A stretch of 27,545 bases of DNA from Clavulina sp. PMI_390 (GCA_015039315.1 WIDE01000219.1:1-27545); one strand, 5' to 3'. Positions 9,012 to 21,185 are shown, counted from the first letter of the stretch. The notes: generated by a model from the letters alone, not told the origin. Made by a program: numbers and translations.

Positions 9012-9747
9012 CTACCGCCCTGATGTCACAATCCTAATGTTTAGCGCAGGGATATACTTCACCCATATGGATACTTGAGCGGCCAACAGGCCGAAGCTAA
9101 GCGATGACATCCAGAGTATTATACACCCTGGCTTGGAGTTCAGGTGGTACGACATCAATAAAAGGTACATTAGGAACAGGAGTAAAAATCGTAAGGGAAG
9201 CCGCCAGAACGCGAGCAGAAACCGGATAGAAGAGGCGGGCGTACAATTCCATTGTAGCCCACATCGCGGAAGTGAGATCCAGGGTAATTTCGACCCCAGT
9301 TTGTCATCGCGCAGTGAGGCCTCTCGCCGCACGAGTAATCAGATTGTCGACCACCCTCATGGCGTACCGTTACGGGCCAGAAGGAAGCAAGTAAATTGCC
9401 ACTAGAACGTTCGCTGAGACAGCGCGGCAGTCGGATCCGCGGAAAGATTGCAGAAGTAGTGAAAGCGTTCGTAACACCATAGACTGTGAGCGTCAGCACG
9501 GCCCTCCTCGGCTGTACCACCGACTAGGATAAGGAGTATCATAGAATATGTTGCAGGTTAATAAAGATCCTTGATTCCGGAAACTAAGCGGAGAACTCAC
9601 ACTGTCTCCTATCGCACCCCAAGTCGAGACGAATAAAGTAGCACAATGTGAATACAACACCATGGTCGTCCGCCCTGCTAGTTGTTGTAGGATCCATGAC
9701 AAGCCACGACGAATGCGAACGATGGGGAGGGACTGGAGAGGATACAA
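9012..9747 (-). pseudogene. Unrecognised multi-exon gene, frame-broken
   Basis: Coding-like segments in the same order but different frames suggest a decayed gene. A first exon ending AIGDS (about 9600-9747) joins by a GT-AG intron of about 75 nt to VVQPRRAVLTLTVYGVTNAF (to about 9450). Then a second frame reads ANVLVAIYLLPSGP, stop, and AMRVVDNLITRAARGLTAR, stop, followed by an open run LTSAMWATMELYARLFYPVS to VVPPELQARVYNTLDVIA. A third frame ends in a hydrophobic tail before a stop at 9012. The hydrophobic stretches suggest a membrane protein. I do not recognise the family. With two stops and at least two frame changes it is probably not functional. Confidence 0.4.
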
Positions 9748-9750
9748 ACT

Positions 9751-10374
9751 CTTAAGGAGAGACGTCCTCGCAGGACTTTCCGACTGTCAAAAGTACAAGC
9801 GGAACTGGTGCTAGGGTTCCATTGGTGCGAGGGGGCGAGTGCGAGCCTGACGGTAACGCGTTCTGAACACTCAGGAAACGCGAGGCTGGAGGAAGTAGAC
9901 ACATCATGTTGAAAAAAAAAAAAAACTTGGACCCTGCATGAGCGGGCACCCGCCAGAATGACGTAATTGAGACCGGCAATGGTGAGCATAAATGTGCAAT
10001 CGGCTTCCATAGGCTCGTAAATCCGATGGTTTGAAAGCGCCAATAATCTCAAAAGCGTGAATGAATGAGGAGGAGCATAAGATCAATTGGAAGCTACGCC
10101 AAATGAGACCCTTACCATGGGGAACATCCTAAGATGATCAGCCAGCTTGCTCTAGCGGCGTCCTTGGGGACCATTCCAACACTGAGGTAGTCATGTGTGC
10201 AACTTTAGGGTGTGGGTGTTCTAATGTATAGATGCATGACCGCGGTTCGCTGAGAGATCTGGCTGTTGGGCTCACTCGAACAGAGTGTTCGCGTTTGCAT
10301 GAATGGTTCCTTCGGCTCTTCGTCAGTCTTTTTTCTCCAGCTCCGTGTAGTAGTCTTGTTTCTTCTTGGGCACA
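9751..10374. other. Possible 5' part of the broken gene, otherwise unassigned
   Basis: A minus-strand frame around 9951-10052 (LTIAGLNYVILAGARSC) may be a further exon of the gene ending at 9012, but I cannot join it convincingly. An A14 run lies inside. Confidence 0.3.
9912..9925. repeat. A14 homopolymer
   Basis: Fourteen consecutive A on the plus strand. There is no retroelement sequence or target duplication next to it. Confidence 0.9.
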
Positions 10375-10890
10375 GCCATGTAGGTATCATACATCCATCA
10401 TCGGTGGGGAATATGTGTCCTCCGCCACCACTCGTTCCCGCTGTTCCCACGGGCCTGCGTCGTCCTCACCGATTGTCTCCTTGCCGCCTATCGTGAAAGG
10501 ATCACCGACTCTGTCATTGTAACACAACGTATAGAACTGTAGATATGCTCGCGTGTGTGATCCCCTCCGCTGGTATGTCACACTACCACTCTCCATCACT
10601 TCGTTCGCCCTGAGGTCACAACCTATGAGCGAACTGCGTGCCATTGTGGTCGTGGTGTGTGCCCAGCAGGCGCTTTCCAGCCTCCTTCAACGCCAGTACC
10701 AGTAACGACGGCGGCCCCTACTTGAACCTCGCTCATCCGTGGCAAGATAGCGACAAGGCGCCTTTATCATCATCGTTGCTGTCATTGTTGCAGAGATGGT
10801 TGGTAGGTTTCCCTCCATTTGTTTCCCATTCTGATGGCTCTTATCACCGCCCTTAATCTCCCCTTGATCATCGTCCAGCTATCGTATTTC
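10375..10890. repeat. Duplicated block, copy B (partner 5740-6260)
   Basis: Same-orientation copy of the spacer beside kinase copy 1, colinear over about 0.5 kb with scattered substitutions and small gaps. Similarity fades after about 10890; no kinase 3' end follows, unlike at copy A. Together with the MYND 5' remnant at 8.6-8.8 kb it suggests one ancestral duplicated block interrupted by the sequence between 8.82 and 10.37 kb. Confidence 0.65.
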
Positions 10891-11910
10891 GTTCTGTACG
10901 CCTCCCTCATCCACAAACTATCGTGAAGCCTGCGCGAGCCGTTCTGCGTTTACGAGACACTTGCAGTTCAAGCGTCATTTCCCGATCTTACGACACATAA
11001 CCACTCCGTCAACCAAACCGGATGATGACACTGATATCTTTTCTCTCCACAAGTTCCCAAATCTCTCGCCAGTCGGTGACGTGCGGGATCTAACGTCTTC
11101 GCCCCGATATTTATATCGAGGGCCATAGATTCATTCTATTTGTTCTGATCTTTGAGATATAGGATTTAATCTTAAACTCGTCTTGGCTGCTGCCGCTGGC
11201 CCCCACAAAGGACGCTCCAACTCAATGCAAGTACTTCCAACCCACAACAATCTATCTATACGAGCATATCAGTATCTCATGACACCAGATGGAGCCGAAG
11301 GGGACCACCGTTGCCTCAGAATCACGGCGCTCTCGCATCAACAGCCCGTTCCCGGTCATCAGCAAGCTGTTCCCCCGCCAGCCCCATCGACACCACCATA
11401 CAATCCAGCCTTCCACGTTCGAAACTCGTTGTGGCCCAGATGTCTCTTACACAAAATCACCGTTCTTAATGAATGCCAAATCCTCTATACTCACGTATCC
11501 CGCTCTTTTGAGACCTTGCAGCGCGACGTGTCCTAATGCTCCATTCCACCCTCATGACTTGTGCACGATTGGACGGCCCTGTGCACCGTTGTCGGTCGCC
11601 TTGACCCTGACTCCCAACATGCGGGCTATTATCCTCACTTTCATCATATGTGCGCTGACTAAGGTGAAGAATTCTCGGGACGATGTAAAGCTTTGCACAA
11701 TGTGGTAATCTACCAAGAAGACGACAATTTTGGTTATACGAATGCAACCACACGGACTTTGAGATCCAAGGCCTTAGATCACTCACGCCCCTGCGACCCG
11801 CAGTAGTACGCCTGTTCGACGACCAGGATAGAAAGATGACCATCTGAAACAGTACGTATTTATTTGACAGAGTGTTATATCGTTTTGGAAAAGATTAATT
11901 GTATATGCAA
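10891..11910. other. Stretch without a supported gene
   Basis: Two overlapping plus-strand frames (about 11183-11708, proline- and histidine-rich) follow a TATA-like TATTTATATCGA near 11107, but neither shows a domain or a convincing splice chain. The last part is the 3' flank of the gene ending at 11911. Confidence 0.4.
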
Positions 11911-14900
11911 TCACGCCCAATTTTTCTTGATCGCATCGTCAAGGGCGTCCCTGTCAAACATTGGGTTGCTTCTCGCAATAGCTTCCTTCCTCACAGCGAA
12001 ATCAAAGGCGTGTGCGTCTCCGATGGCCTTGATTTGCGCAGGCACTGTGGAAGGGTCCAAGAATTAGATAAAGCCTCTCTTGACGGCCAGTATAACGCTG
12101 CGCACCAGGTTGGGTCACCTCAGGCATGACGGCTTTGAGGGATGAGGTGATTGCATCCAGACGCGTCTCGACGTGCTTTACGAACTCTCTCTGCCGCTCC
12201 CTGGTCATCTCGGTGATACTAGACGCTGCATCAGCAAAATTGTCACTAATTAGGAGGAAAAATGGGCGCTTACAGGTCGCTGGCGTCCTTGGCCTGCGCC
12301 GATATTTGGCTCTGGGTCCTGGAAAGCTTGGCTGTTGGCCAATATAAGCGGATGACCAGTCTGGCATAGCTTGTGATGACGGACCTAGCAACACGTCTTT
12401 GGGCGCGTCGGATTCAATCTGAACAAGCTCTAGCATGAGCGCTAAATTTCTGTAGAGCGTATAAAATATGATTTCATGATATTATGCGCGCGCAGATGCA
12501 TAACCCACCTTTGAGCAGGCATAATGAAGCTATCCGAAATCTCGAGATAGGCTACCACCACTTGGCCAGAAAGGACCACGACCTAAATGGATCCTGAACA
12601 ATAAACGAAACCAAACTTGCAGCAGAAAACACCAACCTTCTGAGGCTGCACCAGAATCCTATAGAGGAGATCTCTGAAATAAGCGGAAACAGTGACTCCT
12701 CCAAGAGTACTAGAGTCCCTATGCATCTCAGCAGCACTTATGGTGCCCGCCCATCTACCGACCCTGGGACGGAGGCAATCGTTGAGCAAGACTGCCACAC
12801 TATCAAACAAGGAGACAATCGTGGAGAATTGGGCTCGAAGTGCCGCGAAAGCGCCAGCGGCGCTCTTCAGTAGCGGAAGTATCTCTGCATAAGAGAACAT
12901 TGATCAGCCTCTTGTGAAAATGCTAGGAATTTGTCGCTCTTACTTGGGAGTGACGTGTTGGTGAGGTCAAGTTGAGCCATCGCGGCGATGGATTTCGACA
13001 GAAGTCCTTGCTCAGCAACTAAACGATCTGTTGCCTACAGTTGAGTCTCAGTTTGTGAGGCCCTCAAACCTAAACGATGATCCCACTATACCTTGTTCAT
13101 CATGGTTCGTTGGGTCTCCAGCTGCAATCGTGTCATATCAACCTGGCCCCTGGCGAACTCTAAAGCTAGTTGCTGAGAAAAAGAATGGCCACGTTAGTGG
13201 AGTTAACATAGGATAAGTAATACAACCGATGCGATGTGCTCACCGCCATGCTGTCCGTAGTGGAAGCCGGGGCTGCTGGGGTGTCTACACCAGTAGAGAT
13301 CGCGCCAGGTTGTTGAGCGATGAAGTTGACCGACGACTGAAGAGCTGTGAGTTGGCCGATAAGCTGGTCAACCGGGGCCACCTGAGGTTTCAGAGTAGCG
13401 TCGTTGCGCCCAGCATCATCACCCGCTTTAGCAACGGCAGCCGAGATCTTGACACCCGTGGCAATGTAAGTCCTGAGTAGCTTGGAAGTGTTACCCTCCG
13501 GGCTCAGCTCTTTGCCGAACGAATTGAGTTGCCCAGAGATGTATTTCGGGCCGGATTTCTATGGCAAAGCCGTCACAGCAATCAAACTGCCATTCTCAAG
13601 ATCGGAGAGTCTGTCAAACTCACCCCGCCAGTTTCACGAATCTTGTCCCATTCGGGTTTACTGCCCTCAGCACCTGATATTAATAGCTTGAGCTGAGTCA
13701 CTAGTGAAAGCACCGGTGCAACGAGGGATACCGCAAGGTCATTCGCGTTCGCCGCAGTCGGCTGGGTCGAAACCCCGAGAGGCGAAGTCGTGGCGGTAGC
13801 GCCATCGGCCGCCAAAGTCGAAGCAAGAGCTGTGCTAGAAGTTCCCCCCAACTGACCCGTCAAGACCGACATGCCTTGCATGGCCATCTGACTCCTAATA
13901 GTAGACTGAGAAACGAACGCATCCCCAGCCGTCACCATGAGATTGGTAAGTGCCTCCACCATACTCATTCCAGCGAGTTCCCAACCGAAAGGTTGCCCTT
14001 TCACAGCATCGTCGAATGCGCGCTCGGCCCTGTCGAGACTTTTCTGAAACGACTCAGTACGCTTCTTCGAGTCAACCATCTGTCGTTCTTCATTCTCCCT
14101 CTCAACCTTCAAAATTTCGAGTTGTAGTTTGCTCATATCGAGAGCGGCTTCGGCGCCCTTGATCTTCAACGTGGCTGCGAGGAAAAGCTCCTGTAAAGCG
14201 GAGAAATAATGAGGTCTGGTAGCGCTGGGGCTCCTTTTATCTGACTTACGATAGCAAGGCCTTGCATTTTCTTGAAACTCTGCTCTACCTCTGCCCCAGC
14301 ACGGCGGGATTCAGTAGCATATCCGACGATAGAATCGATCTGTGACGGAATTAGCAGCTCGATCTCCCTACCGGAGCATTCAACGATACACTGAACCGAG
14401 TTTCTGATGGAGCTTCGGATGGCCGCGGCCCGATCGTAGATCTTCGTCATGTTTTGGTATGCCCCTTCGAAAGCCTGAGAGGTTTCAGCTTGTTGACATG
14501 GGCAGGAGAGTAGAGGAGCACGGAAAAGGGGATGAACCCACCTCATAACCGTTCGTGACCATCTGCCGAAGACATTTTTTGAAAGATTCTGGGAACTGAG
14601 CGTAAGTCAACTGCAAGACTGGAGCTCCAGCAGGCGTGTCGCTGACAAGCCCTGTAGTTTTCATGATGATAGTCTAATCAGTACCATTCGATCGATGACC
14701 CAATGACCTCGGTGGACTCACCGAAATCATCGATTGACGATGCAATGACAGCCATCGATCCCAGTAGAGCAATGCTCAGCGGAGCGGGCTGTAGCAATTC
14801 TCCCCAGTGGCTTTCGCAGAACATGCTACAAGAATAAATGGTGTCATTAAAGCGCTATCCTTCGCCCACCAAACACTCACGTCATAGCGGAGTCCTGGAT

Positions 14901-14966
14901 GACATCCTTTCCCCTCGATGCAGAAGCAATACCCTTGCGGGCCGCGACAAGCTTTTGCACCGACAT
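11911..14966 (-). CDS. Uncharacterised 776-residue helical protein, 13 exons
   Basis: All thirteen exons join in phase through GT-AG introns: 14881-14966, 14722-14825, 14542-14651, 14250-14474, 13624-14190, 13244-13558, 13092-13172, 12944-13034, 12637-12884, 12509-12582, 12274-12449, 12106-12225, 11911-12044 (2331 nt with stop). The start at 14966 gives MSVQKLVAARKG. No signal peptide is evident. A long charged helix, probably coiled coil, spans about 184-238, followed by a hydrophobic segment near 244-268, an Ala/Thr-rich linker near 290-330 and another hydrophobic helix near 327-345. A second long helix lies at about 470-520. The motif D-M-[ST]-[KR]-L-Q-L-E occurs in both long helices (193-200 and 481-488), hinting at an internal duplication. 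The C-terminal third has an Arg/Pro-rich linker and ends NWA. I do not recognise the family. A cytoplasmic scaffold is possible; membrane-active helical proteins have similar layouts, but I have no direct evidence. Confidence 0.8.
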
Positions 14967-17464
14967 TTGAATTCTGATGAAGTTGAAGTGTTCGCCACTT
15001 GACAATCGAGGGGGTGAGAGGGGGGTTTGTTGAGCTTAGAGCGTTGATTTCAGCTCGAGCTCAGGAGCATTTATGTTCGACAAACATTGTTGTCTGCAGT
15101 CATATCTTGAGAAGGCATTACGTTTTGTGTGACCAACTCAGGAACGAACAATTGAGCGAGAAAGAAGCGCCGAGAGGCACACAGGACGACCTGTCCGTTT
15201 GGGGACGCGATCTCGTTCGGGAGTGAAGTTCCACAAGGAGTGAAGCTCCCATTCTCTAATTTCTCGTATGGTTCTCCTAAAGCTCCCGCACCCAGGCAGC
15301 ATGCATTAGAGAGAGGTTATGAAATAGACAATGTGACCACAAGATGATTGCCAATAGACCCAACGGCGAAAGCGGTATGTGGGCAGCGACGCGATAAGTT
15401 ATCTACCAAAAGCTATTCAGTAGTGCTGTATGTGGAAGAGGCTGGGTTGAAGAACCGCCACCTCCTGAGTAATAAGATCATATTGTCACGTAAAGTAGGT
15501 ATAAGGGTTCCATACATTTGTAGTCATCGGCGACCGTTGATGGTGGTCATGGCGTTGAAGATGGTTGGAGGAGGATCGCATATCACAGTAGCCAAGACAC
15601 CTGCTTATCAGCAGATTTGCGATACTGACCAATAGTAAGGTCCTCGAAAGTAGTGAGAGTATTAAGTGCTTTGAGATTGGGCGGAAGTATTTATTCCATC
15701 ACTTAGTCTTGGATCCTTGCCAATGTTGTGGTGGCGCAGCGTGAATCTGGGGAAGGATACTGATGCTCACGATAGTGTGTCGTTAGGTGCGAGGTTACAT
15801 AGTTCAAGAGATGCGGACAATGTGCTAGTGAAGATAACGGCGACGTTGCTGAATGAAGAGTCGAAAGGGGATAGGAAGAAGAGCGGTAATTCTCTTTCGG
15901 TCATATGACTCGCAACCCCTGTGGAGGGAGTTACCCACGAAAGATCTGTTATATTCCTGAACACCATGTTCGAGTGTGACAGCCTGTGGTCAACGTTGGC
16001 TTGGCAGCGAGGTGAGGTTTTTCGTAAAGTCGGGCAGGCAGGGGCCGATTTTTCGTTAGGGGTCCAGTGATGCTCGACAACGAAGCGCTTTGGAGCGTAT
16101 TCGCCGCTTCTGCTAAAGACTTCTCGTGCTTGATGCACGAACAATGAAGAAGAGGTTAGACAGGTTACTTGATGATATATTCGCGCACTTACCTCTTCAA
16201 GATCTCGGATTCTCGGTCACCGACATGAGAATATACTGTCCCAAAATTCTTCAGCAGGGTCTGGGACTGACCAGCCTATGGAAGCGAACTTACGTAGGGA
16301 GTGGTCAGGAGAACGCTGAAAAAGCACGCAGACAAGTTATGTTGTGAGAGAAAGCGAGGCCCTGATGGTAGAGCTGGTCCTTTCAGTCACTGATGGACTG
16401 CCTAGGGTTGGCTCCTCGAGCTACCATGAAGTTGAATTTTCAAGTGGTGAATGGTTAGCCCCACCGAGAGGAAGGCAGAAGAGTTTGGGTTATGATTGCA
16501 GCCGCCCATTGCCTCCTCGTTGTTGCCGCGCACGATCCTAACCTCATCATTTGAGCGACTTATATATGAAGCTGGCGGCTGCTTAATCTCGGAATATACC
16601 ATTTAGCCTGTTTGTATCAGGGGGATCCACCACATCAACCAGTTCGGCGGATCCGGACTCGGAGCGGAGCCGCCTCGGCCTGCCTGCTTGTGTGCGCTTG
16701 CAATTAGGTTCGTGGTCAAGCCTGAAGCTCAGAGTTTAGGGATGTTGAGGCACTCGTGTCTTCTCAGATCATCCAGAACAGTTTAGTCTGAGGGCTGCCA
16801 AACGTGGCAGTCCCTGTAATCCATCCCGATTCTGAGCTACCACCGAAGTCTTATGTGCTCTATAATGTAATATTCACGAGAATTAGCGCCAAGTCCGTTC
16901 TTCATCGCATTTACGCAAGGAAATACTCCAGTTTAAATGACAATGTCTTCAACGCTTCAGAACAGCGCCGTATAAACGTGGCACGCCCCATCTTGTCGTC
17001 ACGCACCCATCGTGGTAATCCTCAGATACTCACAGCACTTTCTTCCCTGACCGCCCTTACTCCTCTCGTCATACCCGTATCTTATCGTGGGCCTGTACAA
17101 ACATCTTGACTGGGTACAAATATGTCGTTTCTGAATTTGCAATTGTTCGAAAATACCCTATCGCCTGAGGCCTTTTATTTTGTCCTTTTGCGTCTTGCGC
17201 CAACATTCTCTCGGTTGTTTACCCTTCTATTTGGCCTTCATGAATATACGAGATCGCGTCGTTACGGATCAATTCATCGGCGATCGAAAGACACTCTGTG
17301 CTGTGGTACTTATCCTGGTGCTCACCATGGAACGTTCACATTGGAGGTTACAATACAGTTTGGATTGGCGGCTTTTCTTTTGAAACTACTTTAAGTAATG
17401 CTTATGAATTTAACGGACGATGGAGCTAAAGCTCTGTAAAGCGGGCCAATGGATGCCACGCTTA
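14967..17464. other. Intergenic stretch, no gene supported
   Basis: About 2.5 kb. The longest frame is on the minus strand (15767-16144, 125 codons, with a hydrophobic run LPLFFLSPFDSSFSNVAVIF), but it has no recognisable domain and no good flanking splice sites. Plus-strand frames at 16804-17394 are similarly unconvincing. The right end is the 3' flank of kinase copy 2. Confidence 0.4.
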
Positions 17465-18858
17465 CTACGAGTTCAACACGCGCTCCAAACGCGACACGAC
17501 GCTGTTGCTTGTGGGTCGTTTATTTGGCTTCTTCGCCCACATTTGTTGCATTAGTTCCCAGAACACTATATCCGCCTCCCGAGTCAATAAAGTCACGGTC
17601 GGCTGGCTCGGCCTCTCTCCTTTAGCGACCTTGGCGGCCACTTGCCACTCACTGCGAATTTCAGCGAATGGCATATCACCCGTCCAAATGTTAAGCAGAG
17701 TCATAGCAAGAGAGAACACATCGCTCTCTGGGGTAGTGCGAAACTTTTCTTCTAGAGACGAGGAGAGTTCTGGAGCCAAGAAGCGAATCCTTCCCCCCTC
17801 TCGCTGCATTGTGCGTGTTCGAGTCACTTCGTGACGAATGCGGCTCAATCCGAAATCGCATAGATATGGGTTGCTGTATTTGTTGAGGAGGATGTTTCCC
17901 TATCGTATTTCAGAACTCAGGACGAAAAGACTTGATTGAACAAGGCAAATTTGGCACCTACCGGGTGGAGGTCTCCGTGTATGACTGGCGGTCTCCGGGA
18001 GTGCAAATAAGCTATGCCTCGGCTGATTCCAATGGCCTTATGAGAATTTTAATAAGAATACTGCAAATTTATGATACGAAAGAGAAGGAGTGTGCAGTGT
18101 ATGCGCACACTTACCATACCCTTGAAATCATTTGATGTGATGGACCCATTGGCAATTGAATCTTGGAGGGAGCCGATTTCCATGTATGGCACAATCGTAA
18201 GTGGGAGCGTGTCTGGTCCTTCGTAATAAATTCCCAGAAATGGAATTATATTCGAGTGATTGAGCTGTGAGTGTGTGATAGCTTCGCGATGCACATGCTG
18301 CGTGCATCTTTGAGTTACATAGGGGGATAAGAATAGAGGCTGAGGGGCGGACCTGTATGACCACGCGTCCTAACGAGCTCTGCCTCTGTTGAGGAGTGAG
18401 GAATACCTCTCGAATTGCCACATCCTGGTGGCCCATTTTCCCACGATATATTGTAGCTTCGCCTCCTTGTCCGATGACAGTCCTTCTATCGAACTGAACC
18501 CCTTCCAGTATGAAAGGGGTAGGGACTGAGCAGAAGTACAAAGATAGGTCTTGCATAATCTTCAGTATTTTGGGATATTCATTGGAGTCGGGAGGCTCTC
18601 GTTGGAAAGTCTGTAATTTTGAATGGACTGTTTCTGCCGATCAGTAGTGGGAGGTGAAGGGAAGGTATACATACCGTATACAAGGTTCACCCCTGCGGGC
18701 GCGACGATAGGATAAGGAGGACGAATTTTTCCAGTTATTGTACACCTCTGACTGTAATTTAGACCCAAAATACCTAAATAGCACGATGAGTTCTCCTCAG
18801 GTCCTTAGTATTGGTGCCTCGCCATGTTCATAGACGCTCGCTTTACTTACTAAATCAT
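17465..18858 (-). pseudogene. Tyrosine-kinase-like kinase, copy 2 (5' end damaged)
   Basis: The kinase part is open and uses the same junctions as copies 1 and 3: exons 18353-18610 (258 nt), 18115-18297 (183), 17962-18036 (75) and 17465-17899 (435), introns 55-78 nt. It has GQGGEATIY, DVAIREV (arginine at beta-3), HGDLHPGN, DFG, APE and a RLERVLNS end. The 5' side does not fit. The expected 10-nt first exon is replaced by ATGATTTA before GTAAGT (18845-18858), two bases short. Exon 2 (ending about 18675) has lost about half its length, including the LGIDP segment, and its donor is in phase 1 where the next exon needs phase 0. A rescued start within exon 2 (ATG at 18768) with a shorter intron is possible, so a shortened functional protein cannot be ruled out. 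Confidence 0.65.
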
Positions 18859-20660
18859 GGCTTTTTCCTCGTTAATGCTATCTAATTTACATGGTGCTTC
18901 TCCTGCGATATATAGTCGCTCCGCCGCTTTCCCCTTTTCTTCTGCTCAAATACTTGCATCCGTGCACGTCGCTTACTGTATATTCTATTGGACTACTCAA
19001 GGTCTTATTCCCCGCCCCCCACCCCTCCACATTGGCTTCAAATTATTATTTCAATTGATACCCTGACGAATTGATATACGCTTCCTAGCTAGCAGAGGTG
19101 ATCACAACCCCGCGATTACTGTTATGGATCGATTGTCTAATCAGTAATGACTCATCACATCCCCACACCTCGTCGTACCATTCCAGTCCACTCGCTCAGT
19201 TTTCCTTCGATTTTCATCACTGTACGATGAATAATTGTAGTTCGCAGTCATTAGGGCTGCCTGGAATCAACTCTTGTCATCCTTCCTCTAATTCTCGTCT
19301 TCATTTCCTTCTCTCGCCTCCAATCCGCTTAGTTTCTGTCCCGCTGAGCTCGACGGTCACGTTAAACTCGATTTCTCGATTCCGCCTCTTTCCAATCGAG
19401 ACCGGTAACAATTACCTTGTAAATTTCGCACAGTGGCCAGGTAAGAAACCGATGGAGGCTTTCCTCTCTCTCTCTCAAAAACACCCACGTTTCCATAGGT
19501 GCTAGGCTCAGTATATATATGTCAATCCATTAGTTGGCCGGCGATTCTACCTATAGTAGATCAGGCGAATATGTACCAATCTGCCAGTGGACGTTTCCAC
19601 TGAATGTCAAAAGTAACTACATATCACCAAATCTCAGCCAATCAGTGGGGGTTTATTAGTGCGGCATGATGATCATAAAGTGACTAAGGCCTGGCGTATA
19701 ATAATGATTCAGCTGCCCCAATAAACCCACAGTGCGCCTGGATACTGGTAAAATAGCACTGTTGTGCGGTGCTCGGAGCGCGAGGTCCTGGCGGGAGATG
19801 AGGATTTTGGGTAATCGATCACTCATGAGGTCACAAAAGATTGCGAACCCGGGGGCGGCCATTTAACTTATGATACATACGGCCCAGAGTGATGAGAATT
19901 ATGTTTTTACGCTCTGATTGGAGGACTGGCAAGGACGGACGATTATCTTGCATACATGAATAGAGGATGAGGGGTTATTGTCTTTGATGATAGATCTGGT
20001 GTGTACCGTTTGTGATCACGCGGTTTGTCCGTCGGACTCGGAGTTGCTGTAGCTGGGCAATAAAATAGGGCGGGGAACTCATTACGGTAGTGTTCAGATG
20101 CAAGAAATTGGTCATGAGCCAGAGGTGGATCAGCGAAAGATTAGCGTTCTTGCGCGACATGGTATAGCCCTTGTAGTTTGTGAATGCAGCGACAATCTCA
20201 GTTATCTACTATGGGGGAACGGAGTCTTTCTCTTAGCTTTATAAGGATAGGAGGTCGCACGGCGAGACGCACATCAGATCTCTCACTCTTTGGTCATTGT
20301 AATGCATATCGCTTGTTCATTTCTTGTGTTATTGCTCCTGCTTCGCTCTGCAAAATGTAACTAATAGCAATAGTATAATTCTAGATCTCGCACCCGTGGC
20401 TTGAAAAACACACGATTGGGTATTTCTATTGAAAATGGAAATCGTTATCTATGCGATGGGGAGGAAGTGTTGGCGGACGGAGCTCAGTGAGCTTTTTGGG
20501 TAGGTGATGTGCGGGATGGAGCTACGCCGCACTGGTGACATAGGTACGATAATATAGATTGAAATAATGGGCAGGTCATCGATCGGGGGTCGAGGCGATT
20601 CTTGGCAAGAAACAGCTTGAATAGCGACGAAGACGGCGGTATTGTAATATGGAAGCGTCC
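18859..20660. other. Intergenic stretch, no gene supported
   Basis: Contains pyrimidine-rich plus-strand sequence (about 19100-19505) with an open frame of low-complexity Ser/Pro/His composition, which I take for chance. A minus-strand frame at 19975-20160 has no recognisable domain. I see no RNA gene or transposon end. Confidence 0.4.
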
Positions 20661-20860
20661 AGGTGGCAGTGTCAGGGTATGGCGATTGAATATTGACGAT
20701 CGCTCCACATGTTTCAGCATAGGCGAGGGGCTGTGAATGGAGCGTTCAATGGTCAGTGGTGGAGTTCCAGCTCGAACTGGCGACGTTCAGGGCTTCATCG
20801 CACGCAGCAGGAAATATTTTTCGACAATTCTAGTTCCACAATTCTAGGTAATATAACCTG
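20661..20860. repeat. Diverged direct duplication, unit 1 (partner 20985-21150)
   Basis: Shares in order GGTGGCAGTG, GATCGCTCCA, GGAGCGTTCAA-type, GGCTTCATC and GGTAATATAACCTGA with the segment at 20985-21150. It is diverged, with several length differences. Confidence 0.5.
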
Positions 20861-20984
20861 ACACTTTGCAGCATTCTGAGTTCACTGAAATACCTTACAA
20901 TCAACTAATGGATTGTTTGAATAATCTGCAGCACCGTACCGATTGTCCGTCCGGCGGTGAGGTACATTGGATCGAGGTAAGCGC

Positions 20985-21150
20985 CCTCGGGTGGCAGTGC
21001 CTAGCCAACGATCGCTCCATGAGCGAGTGGAGTGTTCAACAATCGCTCCATTTTTCTATTGATTGCGAGGCTGTGCTCGTACATAGGTTCGGGGCTTCAT
21101 CATCCGCATTAGGAAAAATTCTGGCCCGAGTTTGGGTAATATAACCTGAT
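20985..21150. repeat. Diverged direct duplication, unit 2
   Basis: Second unit of the pair with 20661-20860. It ends about 35 bases before the break point of the truncated kinase remnant, so this repeat, or whatever carried it, now abuts the place where that kinase copy was cut. TCGCTCCA occurs twice inside. Confidence 0.5.
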
Positions 21151-21185
21151 GTATGGTCAAGAAGGGTCACCGCCCCGCTACGGGA

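Noticed and set aside
9912..9925. A14 run as the tail of a retroposed copy
   Set aside because: No intron-less gene copy in the right orientation and no flanking target duplication.
15767..16144. Minus-strand frame of 125 codons as a gene
   Set aside because: No domain, no homologous copy in the window, and the only possible downstream intron would be 24 nt.
19098..19505. Plus-strand frame of 135 codons as a gene
   Set aside because: Pyrimidine-rich sequence gives a long open frame of low complexity; no motif or splice support.
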